DNA from: Bathynomus jamesi
Lineage: Eukaryota; Arthropoda; Malacostraca; Isopoda; Cirolanidae
NCBI GenBank assembly: GCA_023014485.1
Contig: JAJOZX010005537.1
Span: 62,001 to 126,000, forward strand
Direction of reading: 5' to 3'
DNA length: 64,000 nucleotides
The notes under the pieces were generated by a model. It had not been told where the DNA came from. It made no database searches and worked only from the letters and a program-made list of their open reading frames with translations. Each line of letters opens with the position of its first letter. Position 1 is the first letter of the stretch. Shown here in pieces: positions 55,062 to 64,000 of the stretch. Position numbers and translations under genes: made by a program.

Positions 55062-56830
55062 CTACAAGTTGAGTCTGTTAAGGGGGTGGGAGACCTTAGT
55101 CGATCTGCGAAGCGGGGTTGATATTGTAGGAATAGGTGCAACCCGGCTAGGTGAGATAGTTGAACCATTTTCAGGAGCGTCAGGCCTCCCTTCAGAAGGG
55201 CTCTGGTTATTATGCAATTCACGTTCCCATATCTGATCCTGATGGTGCTTAATAGAACGACCATCTTCTAGTTGGCACTTGAAGGAAACAGGACTCTTCT
55301 CTACTGCACTATTGCAGGAACCCATTTTCAGAGCTGGGCAATAAATCATTGAATGTATTTAAATACTAAATACTAAATACATGGGAGAAATGTATTTAAA
55401 TACTAAATACTAAATACATTTTACGAATGTATTTAGATACTAAATACAAAATACATCAATTGTATTTAAATACATTTGTAAATACATTTTAAATACATAC
55501 AAATTTTAACATATGCATTCACTAAATTCATGTTTTGATAAATTTCTACTTTAGGGGACACGGTGAATTTCGAAATAAATACACCACTCGATAGATCAGA
55601 CGATTTTAAAAGCTTTTTCATCAATGAATTTTCCATCGCAAATTGGATTGATTGCAACGAGTTAGTTACACAGGCCCACTTAAGGCAGAGCCGTTTTGTA
55701 CGATTATTCGGTCAATTTCAAGATATTTTTTGATGTCTAAAAAAACACTTACCTTCAGATGAGTGTACAGATTCATTGTAGCATTGCTTGCAGCAGAGAC
55801 TTCGTGTTTACACAGCAAGCAGGTGCACTTTACCTTATTACTTTTACGCTTTAGATTTAATTTTTAAAGTATTTTCCATCAAACAGAGGGTGCACTAAAT
55901 TGTTATCTGCAGATATATCACTGTTTGATTCACCGGATTTGCTTGTTGAAGCCATGACACGCACACGATAAAGAAATCAACCGCTTTCGACTAAGAGTGG
56001 CACACAACTGATTGAACTGACACGTTGAAACATGAACCATGCTGTACTACACTGTCGACGCGTCGTACTGTGCTAGTACAGAACGTGTATTAAACCAGTA
56101 AAAGTATTTACAGTTTTATATTTTGAGTATTTAAATACATTGTATTTAAATACTCATTAAAGTATTTAAATACTATATTTAAATACATGAAAAACAATGT
56201 ATTTATAAATACAGTTCTAAATACACAAATGTATTTAAATACGTATTTAAATACAAATGTATTTAAATACTGCCCAGCTCTGCCCATTTTGGTCCAGACC
56301 CATAGCTGCAAATCATTACTGAATCCTTAGGTTGCGCTTCTATAACTCTCACTTCTTAGTGTCATGATACAACTTTGTTTTTCCTGTTGGCGTAAAACTC
56401 GTTGTTGTATCGTTTCATTTGAACGTAACAGATCCAAAACAGAATGAATTCTCCGGCAATCATAAGTTTAGAAGGAGACATCCCCGTCGTCGTGTGAGGT
56501 GTCAGTTGATATTTTAAACAAAAATTTATCCAACACCACTTGCATTTCCTCCCCATGAGAATGACACAAGGCCGACTGGAAAGTACGAACCATGTTTTCC
56601 GCGAGACCATTAGTAGACGGGTGAAAAACACTAGACCGGACATGTCTAATGCGGTAACGCCTATTGGTAGACAAACGAACGAAATTCCTCACTGGTGAAA
56701 ACAAGTACCATTATCGGAAACCAGAACTACAGGTAAACCGCATCAATCGAAACATGAACGGAGTAGGCGAATAGTAACACCCGAAGTTTTGGAAGTGGTT
56801 GGAAAAATTTCCACCACTTAGAGTAGGCGT
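55062..56830 (-). pseudogene. Gypsy D integrase, core and C-terminal part
   Basis: Minus strand, broken frames. Core text FHPSTNGLAENMVRTFQSAL (56704 frame) and LTPHTTTGMSPSKLMI match element A. After the hAT insert, the C-terminal domain (PVSFKCQLEDGRSIKHHQDQ) runs to a stop at about 55062. Frameshifts throughout. Confidence 0.85.
55329..56282 (-). mobile_element. 954-bp hAT derivative with a BED-finger exon
   Basis: Ends CAGAGCTGGGCA and its inverse TGCCCAGCTCTG, flanked by a perfect 8-bp duplication CCCATTTT (55321-55328 and 56283-56290). Both subterminal regions are packed with AAATAC/GTATTT words, likely transposase-binding repeats. The minus strand from 55955 to 55755 encodes MASTSKSGESNSDISADNN, then, in a shifted frame, CTCLLCKHE and NLYTHLK, a BED zinc finger (Cys-Cys-His-His), ending at a GTAAGTG splice donor. 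No catalytic domain remains. Confidence 0.9.
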
Positions 56831-56864
56831 CTCTTATATTGGTACCAGGGATGTAAACTTTGGA

Positions 56865-57300
56865 CTTCAGGGCTTCCTAAACACCATAATCTAGTGGTGA
56901 AAGATCGGGGCTACTAGCCGGCCATATATTGGGTACGATAAAATCCGGTGTTTTGTTCTCAAGGAATGTGATAGTTTGGCGTGCTCTGTGAGCAGGGGCT
57001 CCATCTTGCTGGAAAGTATATTCAAATGTTTTACCATTATATCTAACTGATATTCGATGAATTAGTGGTGAAAGATATACTTTCCAACTTACTGACTTAT
57101 AATTAATGAATGCCATGCTTTCATTATTCCGGATCTTGACTTAGCAACATTTGCACTACAGTACAGAGATGCCTGTGCATTACCCGGTGTTTCAAGTATT
57201 GGAATTTCAAACCTAATGAAAACTTCTGCAGTTAGAAAATCAGGAATTTGATGTGTTGATCTTTGCACTTGGTCGGATTGTTGCAGCAAAACCGCATTCA
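56865..57300 (-). pseudogene. Tc1/mariner-like transposase fragment
   Basis: The frame at 57116-56877 reads FQQDGAPAHRARQTITFLEN and then NIWPASSPDLSPLDYGV, with a stop where the usual Trp follows. These hold the second Asp motif (QDGAPAH) and third acidic motif (SPDLSPLDY) of the family. 57289-57089 carries upstream, more degraded text. Ends not found. Confidence 0.85.
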
Positions 57301-57308
57301 GTAGTAAT

Positions 57309-57545
57309 GTGGAAAGACTTATTAAGTCTTATAATGTTCTCAAAACAGCCGATCGTTCACAGCTGTCTTCAGATGTGCTCATGAACTATCTTTATATTAG
57401 GTATAACATGCCAGTTGTGTCACACTTTGATCCAAGAAGTGCAGTGTTGCTATGGTTGAATGACAAAGTAAGAAGAAATGTAGAACTAACAAAGTACGAG
57501 ACAACGATAGTATGGGTAAATGTTTTTAGAAGCGTCAGATATTGA
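57309..57545 (+). pseudogene. hAT transposase C-terminal fragment
   Basis: Frame with RLIKSYNVLKTADRSQLSSD and PVVSHFDPRSAVLLWLNDK, matching the tail of hAT transposases in which the hATC block is followed by FDP..A..LW. Neighbouring conserved parts are absent. Element ends unresolved. Confidence 0.55.
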
Positions 57546-57676
57546 AAAAACTGTTACCAGTACTACAAAAATTATGTTCTAATTTTTAATATACTACTAA
57601 TTTTGAAAGTCTGACTCGTTTTTTTTGTACTTTGTCACAGGTGTGTTTTTTAAATTTCCTTAGAATAGCCTATGGT

Positions 57677-58525
57677 CAGAGCCGGATTAACCATTAAGCA
57701 AAATAAGCCCGTGCTTAGGGCATCAAGGGAAGGGGGGCACCACAGAAATTTTCCATTGTCGGATTTCTTATCACCACCTTTTACACAATTGTTGACAAAC
57801 TTGAAACTGAGATGAGAAGAAGAGGAGAGATATACAAAGAAATAGCAGAGAGATTTTCTTTTCTAAGTGATGTGCCACATAATGTCACCACTTCATCATC
57901 TACTGAAATTGAAAGGTATTCTCAGGGTTGTAAAAAGATGATTGATGCTTACCCAGAGGACTTGAACACTAATTTCTCTGCTGAGCTTCAGCAGTTTCAC
58001 TCATATGTGTGCCATAAGTTCAGTGCAAAAAAAAATGTAAAAACAAGATTCAGTCATGCTGAACTTTATAAAATAATTGTAGAAGACAATATTGAGTGTG
58101 CCTTCCCAAATGTAGAAATTGCCTTTCGTATATTTTTAACATTAATGGTCACAAATTGCTCAGCTGAGCGTTCATTTTCTCAGTTGAAGTATATTAAAAA
58201 TACCAACAGAACAACTATGCAACAAGGCAGGCTGGATGCCTTATCTCTACTAAGTATAGAAGCAGATGTGTTACGTAAGATTAGTTTTGAGGATCTGATC
58301 AAAGACTTTGCAATTAAAAAAAGTAGGAGAAAACTTTTCAAATATAAATGAAGTGGAAGTATACAAAAATAAACATTATTTTCCATCTTACTGTAAGTTT
58401 TGTTTCATTTAAAAAATAAAATTTTATTTTATGGTTTATTTTTGTTTATATTTTGAATTACATATATATGGGGCACCAAAATCTTTTAAGTGCTTAGGGC
58501 CTCTAAAGGTCTTAATCCGGCCCTG
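57677..58525 (+). mobile_element. 849-bp hAT derivative with transposase C-terminus
   Basis: Ends CAGAGCCGGATTAA and the inverse of CAGGGCCGGATTAA, flanked by a perfect 8-bp duplication CCTATGGT (57669-57676 and 58526-58533). Inside, 57812-58351 is an open frame of 179 residues containing FRIFLTLMVTNCSAERSFSQ, LKYIKNTNRTTM and LDALSLLSIEADVLRKISFE, the hATC dimerisation domain of a ZMYM1-like transposase. The catalytic part is deleted. Confidence 0.92.
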
Positions 58526-58533
58526 CCTATGGT

Positions 58534-60086
58534 CTCCTGTCCAATAAAGGTCTCGCTCATCGCTCTCAGTTTGCTGCATTCTTTGTTAAAGGAAAAAAAA
58601 CAATGGCTAAAAAAAGAAGTTTGTTGTCTTCATATGTACTATTTTTCTATATCCAAGAACCAGGATTTTTTTACAACCCTGGGATTTTTAATAAAACCCA
58701 AACCACCTGGATTTTTTGCAAAAAATTAGTTTTATTGGTCTCTTAAATACTTCAAGCCTGTGATGCTTAGATGACATAGATATGTGGTTTATTATGTTTA
58801 TAAACCATCATGAAGCAAATCAGTTTTTTACCAGCAAGTTTTGCATCTATTGAGTGCGTTTTCCACTTTTGGTTTTGTACACAGTAAACTATGCAACAGA
58901 ATAGGAGTAGAAAAGGCAAAAAAATTGGTTGTCATCAAATCCTCAAACGGAGCGAGGATAAAGATTGGTGAAACAAAAATATTCTTGCTCTTCTTAGTTG
59001 TGGTAAAATTGTTAGTTTACAGGTTAGCCTTTCTGTCACACACAAATATGATGGTCAAAACTATGTTGAGCAATAATGTGGAGAATGGATTGTCATTTAA
59101 TTTAATTTTCAAAGAGATTTTACTTATTTTCATCTGTAATTTTCTCAGATACATACCATTTTATATGTAGAATAGTTTGAAAATTAATAGATTATCATGC
59201 TATTGGTAGTTGCAAATTGATGGATCATTTTCTTCATATGAAATATACTTGTTGCTACCCACTTTTTTATTTCATGAGTGAATAGCTACACCTAGATTTA
59301 CAGTACTTTTGAAAGGCAGATGTAAGAACCTAGTATAAAAAACAAAAATTCTTATGTCATCAATGAATACACTTTGATTTACAATATACTGTTGGCAAAT
59401 AAAAAAAAAAAGTTTTGCAGAAAAGATCTGATTTTCCCCTTCCATATTTCCATCACTTTGGTGGGCTACAAATTCATATTTGAGTAGGAACTCGGTCTGT
59501 TCCTTATAAGAAAATGAGAGGTTTTAGTAAATTGAAGTTCATTAACAACAACTGAATAATGTTGAATCATATTTACTACTGAAATTGGATAATAATTTTT
59601 GAATTGTAAGAAAAAATAAAAATCAAACACTTCACTTCAGGGAGTTGGGGCGAGATAAAATAATGCAAATTCTAGATGTTAGAATCCAAACCAAAAATGT
59701 TCCCTAAATCATTGACAACTTAAAAACAAAAAGACGCAAAATGAGGGATGACTGTATATATTATGTATGGTAATATTTTCAAATGCTATTATTGCTATTA
59801 TTACTCGCAAGATTTCTCACGTTTTAGATTCTCGTTTCAAATTTGCTTGCATAACAGTGCCTGAGTTTGTAAAAATTGAGATAATCATTATGTCTGCATC
59901 ACCTAACGCTAGTCCTGCACGTAATCTAACCTATGGCGATGAAGCAACTGATTTTGTTTCACGAGAAGATTAAGAAACCTTTGAAAAAGAAGCCGAAGGT
60001 TAATTTATGGAGTTATTTCGATGAGGTTGTGCCTCCACCTATTAAAAATAGTCAGAAAAGTTATCAAAAGAATTAGACATCTATTC
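58534..60086 (+). pseudogene. Degraded hAT-derived sequence
   Basis: Scattered short matches only. 58843-58985 encodes SAFSTFGFVHSKLCNRIGVE and KAKKLVVIKS, a hATC motif. 59800-59973 encodes VLDSRFKFACITVPEFVKIE, and 59960-60075 VNLWSYFDEVVPPPI in another frame. The order is not that of one protein, so at least two remnants or a rearrangement are present. The rest, 58990-59760, shows no gene. Confidence 0.5.
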
Positions 60087-60266
60087 AAAGGAGCCACGAG
60101 TCGGTCGCGACACGAGCCCTCTTGATTGAGGTCGCCATAATGGTAAAAGATTCCCGAAACTACTGAACAGCTGGGTTTTGCTGCGCGTCGCCTGACGTCA
60201 CCGGGCCTCGATCCGGGGCTGATGGATTCGTAGTCAGCGATGCTAACCACTACACCACCGAGGCGC
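60087..60266 (-). mobile_element. tRNA-derived SINE
   Basis: Minus strand starts GCGCCTCGGTGGTGTAGTGG, with an A-box-like GTGTAGTGGTTAGC and, about 40 nt on, a B-box-like GGATCGAGGCCC. This is the tRNA-like head of an RNA polymerase III SINE. A non-tRNA body of about 100 nt follows. It does not fold as a complete tRNA with a CCA-ready acceptor stem, so I call it a SINE rather than a tRNA gene. Confidence 0.75.
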
Positions 60267-60599
60267 ATATGTATATATACTGTATATTAGGGTGAGCCAC
60301 ACATATATGGCAAAAGTTTAAATGCACAAATAAGAACTCCTTATACATTTTATCATTCCTTATATGGAAAAAGATCTCAAACCGGATTGTAAGCTAAATT
60401 TATTAATATTTAAGGGTGGCGCAAATTTGAAGAAATTTGCCACCTCAAACTGTATAATGATACTAAGGCTTCGAGTTGCGCCACTTCTAAATATGCACAA
60501 ATCAATCCAATTTTTTATTGTCAACATTGTTGGTGATTGGGAAATATGAACGAATGTCATGAAAAATATACTTTTCATTTTCATTTTTTTTGGACCACC

Positions 60600-60634
60600 C
60601 TAACCTGCATACTCGACATGGATCTTATGCCAAC

Positions 60635-60668
<34 letters not shown>

Positions 60669-60840
60669 GAGAGAGAGAGAGAGAGAGAGAGAGTACGCCA
60701 TTCCCAGGGATGAAGTGGACTTTTCTTTGGTAAATCTCTGTTCTCTAGGCAGTTTTAACAGGAACGAACCAACGATTCGAGTTCTCCATCTAAACCGGGC
60801 CACCAGAAATAAGTTCTCGACAGTTAATTCGTAATTTCGT
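60600..60840 (-). pseudogene. Gypsy D integrase zinc-domain/core junction with microsatellite
   Basis: Minus strand encodes text matching element A (ENRD..RKSPL to the WHRIHVDYAG region; here RWHKIHVEYAG), but a TA/GA microsatellite (60637-60693) replaces codons between them. The core after HVEYAG is missing until 56830 because of the composite insertion block. About 35 nt of pol were lost at that insertion point. Confidence 0.75.
60637..60693. repeat. TA/GA microsatellite in gypsy D integrase
   Basis: TA run followed by a GA run, inside former integrase codons. Confidence 0.95.
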
Positions 60841-61173
60841 TATTGGCGTAGGCAATTGTATGTTCATTATACCCAGTGATTCACTGGCCTACTTAGTCAT
60901 TGCTCCAGACAACTACCTCTTAATATTCTATGGACCTCTTGTATAATGTTTGTACCTGTTGAGTCTGAAATAAAGTGTTTTGTTTGTTGATTTCATTTTC
61001 GTTGCACCCATGTGTTCAGCATGAAGTTCCTTTACTAAATTCGACCTGCCTTCGTTCGGATTTATCATTCTGTGGCCCTATAAGAGACAGCCATTTTGAA
61101 TTGAGAGTCCTAATTGACGTTGATGAAATGACTGTAATTTACACTCAACCTAAGTAGGCCAACCAACTAAGCA

Positions 61174-61733
61174 CTAGTGGATGACCCTAGACAGAATAGG
61201 ATCTGATTTGGTCCACTGCTCTATCTGTACTGCAGTCACTGGAGTGGAGTCCAAAAACTCCACCAAGTGAACACATTCTGTAGGTATAGGTAAGCATTCA
61301 TTTGGGTTTTCTAAGGGCAATCTACTTAGAACATCAGCCGTACCTAGAAGTTTGCCTGACCGATGTACTAAGTCAAATTTATAGGCTTGTAGAATCAGTG
61401 CCCATTGTTGAATCCTACCCGAGGCCATAACTGGAATATTTTTAAAGGTGAAAATAAACATAAAAGAGGCTTATGAGCAGTGATTAATTAAAATTCGATC
61501 CCATAGATAGAAATGAAATTTCTTTACTGCAAATACTAAAGCTAAGACTTCGCGTTCAAGTTGTGCATATCGTCTTTCAGTCTCAATGTTCTAGAAGCGA
61601 AACAGATAGGCCTATCTACACCATCAATGTGGTGAGATAACACTGCCCCAATTCCATAAGAACTGCAATCTGTTGAAACTATGAGAGGAAGTTTAGGATC
61701 GTAATGCACTGAGAGAGTAGACTTTAGTAGCAC
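61174..61733 (-). pseudogene. Gypsy D RNase H
   Basis: Frames 61733-61542 (HYDPKLPLIVSTDCSSYGIG, AVLSHHIDGVDRPICFASRT) and 61461-61174 (IQQWALILQAYKFDLVHRSG, then LGTADVLSRLPL) match gypsy A at 160-360 and supply the rest of the domain. Shifts separate them. Confidence 0.88.
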
Positions 61734-62059
61734 GTCCTTTGAAGCCTCAAATGCTTACTTTTGGGTCCCCCCCACGCCCCCATCTTCACTGTTCCCTAGA
61801 TCGTAATAACTTATTTAGGGGTTCAAGAAAAGTCGATGCACCAGGCAAAACTTTCCTATAAAAGTTTAGGAGACCTAAATAAGCTTGTAACTGTGTGATA
61901 TTTTGTGGTGGAGGTGCATTTTTTATGGTTTCTAGGTTATCCACCGATGGATGAATGCACGAGGCATTATACAGAACCCCAAATACGAAACCTCATTTGT
62001 GACCCAAGAACACTTTTCTTTTTTTAGCTTAAGTCCGGTTTCCCGGATTGTTTTTAGAA

Positions 62060-62800
62060 CTGCTGTTAATCTTGTTAAGTTTTCTTTTTTAGATCAACCT
62101 GAGATGAGGACATCATCTAGAAAACAAAGTACACCCGAAATGTGACCTAGAACTTGTCCATCGTTCTCTGAAAAATACCTGGTGCGTATTTATGATAGAT
62201 AGCTCTTTAGAATTTTCGTCTGAACGTAGTTGAGCATAGGCTTGGGACATATCTAGTTTTGAAATATTTACCACCCGCAAGAGAGCTAAATAATTCATCA
62301 GGCTTGGGTATAGGGTAGCAATCTAGAAGAACTGCTTTATTTGCCATTAAACGGTAATCCCCACATAAATGCACTGACTTGTCAGGTTTTAATACAGGGA
62401 CTACCGGGGCAGCCCATTTAGCGTGTGTGACTATCTTTGAGCAGTCTATCAATTTCTAAATCTACCCTCTCCCGTAAAGCATGTGCAATTTGACGAGCCT
62501 TGCAAAATTTTGCAGTTACATTAAGGTCCACCTCTGTACAGACCTGCTGGTCTTTTAGTTTTCCTATTTCAAGCTCAAAAAGAGAAGAAAACTCCATCAA
62601 CAATGAATCTATGTCAGATGGATATGCGAGTGTATGCACATCTGCCCAACCCTTTGGCAAAATTTTGTCAACGGGCAATTTCAAAGCATCGATCCAATCA
62701 TGGCTTAGTAGAGTAGGTCCTTGCTCATCCACCACTAAAAGAGTTAAGGGATGAGATAAAGTTTCCTTGTTGTGTAACTGTGATGTAGGATTCTCCACAA
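62060..62800 (-). pseudogene. Gypsy D reverse transcriptase and upstream linker
   Basis: 62798-62418 encodes the protease/RT linker with LLSHDWIDALKLPVDKILP and the palm start DLEIDRLL. 62452-62207 has AKWAAPVVPVLKPDKSVHLC, then GDYRLMANK. 62298-62113 has KLDMSQAYAQL. The catalytic FLDDVLIS lies near 62105-62130 in another frame. Several frame breaks. Confidence 0.85.
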
Positions 62801-62859
62801 ATAGTATTTGTATGTTACTATATTTTTTTAGTATTGTTTTAGATTCGTGTAGTTTAGGC

Positions 62860-63060
62860 GTATTTTTGAAAGTTTTTTAAAAAACTGTTTTAGACATGAC
62901 AGTTCGGGCAGCACCTCTATCTAGTTCTAGAGGAACTGTAATTCCATTTAGACCTAAATCTAAAATATAGGGACCCGTATTATCACCACTTTGCTGCTCA
63001 TAAAATAGATATTCCACTCTAATGTTCGAAGTATTTCCATTTGGAGGATTACCACTAGAA
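62860..63060 (-). pseudogene. Gypsy D protease remnant
   Basis: Minus strand reads LDLGLNGITVPLELDRGAAR, then TVMSKTV: a retropepsin active site in which D-T-G has become D-R-G. Upstream text is broken. Confidence 0.65.
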
Positions 63061-63069
63061 GTGTTATAA

Positions 63070-63861
63070 TTAGAATTTTCACCCTTCTGTTTCTTTGAAA
63101 AACAAACTTTAGCTATGTGGCTTATTTTACTACAATTTCAGCAAACTGCTTCCTTAAAAGGACAGTTCTCCTTACAGTGGTGTTTTCCACACCCAGTATA
63201 TGGCTTGGAAGCTTTTCCTCCTGTTTAGTAGGTTTGGTAGTATTCGCAGCATACTTTTTATTAGTTTGTCTAGCAGGCTCATTAGATCTGCCAGGCCAAG
63301 ATGATTTAAAGCTATTTACTTGTTGGGCCTTGTTAGTGTGACTGCCAGAATTTCTAACATCTTTAACAGCTGCTTCTCTACCCACAGCTACTTCTACAGC
63401 CTGACTAAAAGTTAGGTCCGGTGTTGCTAATAGGGTTCTCTGGATAGACTCCTCTTGGAGACCCATTACAAGCCTATCTCTTAGCATTTCGTCTAATTTG
63501 TCTCCAAAATTACAAGTACGGCATAGGCCTTTATACCAGTAACAAACTCTGCAATGCTTTCATTTGTAGTCTGATGCCTAGAATAAAATTTATAACGTTC
63601 AGAGATATGAACCACTAGTGGTTTGTAGCGATTGGTTAGGGCCTGTACCAATTCACTGTAGGGGCAAATTTCTGGTGCTTTAGGAGCAACTAGGTCTTTG
63701 ACTAAGCAAAAAGTTTTCGGACCTATTATAGTTAGGAAAGCAGGTACTTTCTTTGCATCGGGAATGGAATTAGCCTCGAAAAATAACTTCACCCTAGTGG
63801 TATAAAATTCGAAGTCCTCCTCCGAGTCTTCGCAGGGATTTACATGGCCAATCACCGACAT
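63070..63861 (-). pseudogene. gag: Gypsy D Gag
   Basis: Start MSVIGHVNPCEDSEEDFEFY at 63861, 24 bp from the LTR edge. Retrotransposon Gag core (FYTTRVKLFFEANSI, SERYKFYSRHQTTNESIAEF), a frame change near 63490, then MLRDRLVMGLQEESIQRTLL. Two zinc knuckles follow (CGKHHCKENC and C..NCSKISHIAKVC), with a stop codon in place of the aromatic residue of the second. Confidence 0.88.
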
Positions 63862-63884
63862 GCTACGAACAAAACCAATTTGGG

Positions 63885-64000
63885 TGTTAGACCCCGTTTG
63901 GTATTAGGTTAGCAAATAGACATAAAATGTACTTACAGGTGCTTTGATTTAGATCTTTTTTCAGGGCCTACCATTTGTGCCAGCGTCAACCAACCTCGAC
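63885..64000 (-). repeat. 5' LTR of gypsy D, partial
   Basis: Begins TGTTAGACCCCG (plus strand) and matches 54608 onward, with substitutions, to the end of the window. A sequence with ATTGGTTTTG starts about 5 nt inside the element on the minus strand and could be the primer-binding site. Confidence 0.8.

Larger units (their letters stand above)
54608..64000 (-). mobile_element. Ty3/gypsy element D, inverted relative of A, runs off the window
   Basis: LTR at 54608-55049 and the start of the partner LTR at 63885. The minus-strand order gag, protease, RT, RNase H, integrase lies between. Interrupted by a hAT derivative at 55329-56282 and by a composite block at about 56830-60605. Same family as element A at the left end of the window, orientated tail to tail with it. 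Confidence 0.9.

Noticed and set aside
60195..60266. Functional tRNA gene on the minus strand
   Set aside because: A and B box-like words are present but the cloverleaf stems do not close well and an unrelated tail follows; a SINE head fits better.

Overview
The window reads as animal nuclear DNA, most likely from an invertebrate and plausibly an arthropod such as a crustacean. I see no host gene. Nearly every stretch belongs to a eukaryotic transposable element: Ty3/gypsy and BEL/Pao LTR retrotransposons, a jockey/I-like LINE, several hAT elements, PIF/Harbinger, Tc1-mariner, a tRNA-derived SINE and a Polinton/Maverick-like (virus-like) element. TA and GT microsatellites are common, and most coding regions carry frameshifts or stops. 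The taxon is inference from TE content only.

The elements are nested, and the order of insertion can be read from target-site duplications (TSDs). Left nest (about 1-12.2 kb): a gypsy element A (pol end and 3' LTR) was hit in its LTR by an autonomous hAT transposon (1933-11942, TSD CATATCGG). That hAT's transposase gene was split by gypsy element C (4845-10286, TSD GATC). C's reverse transcriptase was then split by a 457-bp deletion derivative of the same hAT family (7130-7586, TSD GCTTCATG).

Middle nest (12.2-54.6 kb): the outermost layer is a degraded Harbinger. A LINE inserted in its transposase. Two DNA elements inserted in the LINE: a 32.6-kb hAT (12533-45180, TSD GTAACCGA) and a 6.9-kb element with long terminal inverted repeats (47274-54171, TSD ATGATA). 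The big hAT was enlarged by three insertions in its transposase gene: a 19.6-kb Polinton-like element (12862-32458), a 2.3-kb element of a family I cannot name (32601-34885) and a BEL retrotransposon (36085-43507).

The Polinton-like element is the most unusual object. It is a near-perfect palindrome: two arms of about 5.9 kb, each carrying a protein-primed type family B DNA polymerase and the same three small unrecognised genes, around a loop of only about 137 bp. It lacks a recognisable integrase, packaging ATPase, protease or capsid gene. The left arm was later opened by a 7.6-kb block carrying a gag-like frame and two degenerate aspartic-protease-like domains but no reverse transcriptase.

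Right end (54.6-64 kb): gypsy element D, of the same family as A but inverted, fills the rest. It is interrupted by a 954-bp hAT derivative, a block of mariner, hAT and SINE remnants, and a microsatellite. Nothing here looks like a working cellular pathway. The functional links are within elements: gag-protease-RT-RNase H-integrase in the LTR elements, transposase with terminal repeats in the DNA elements, and polymerase plus accessory genes in the Polinton-like arms.
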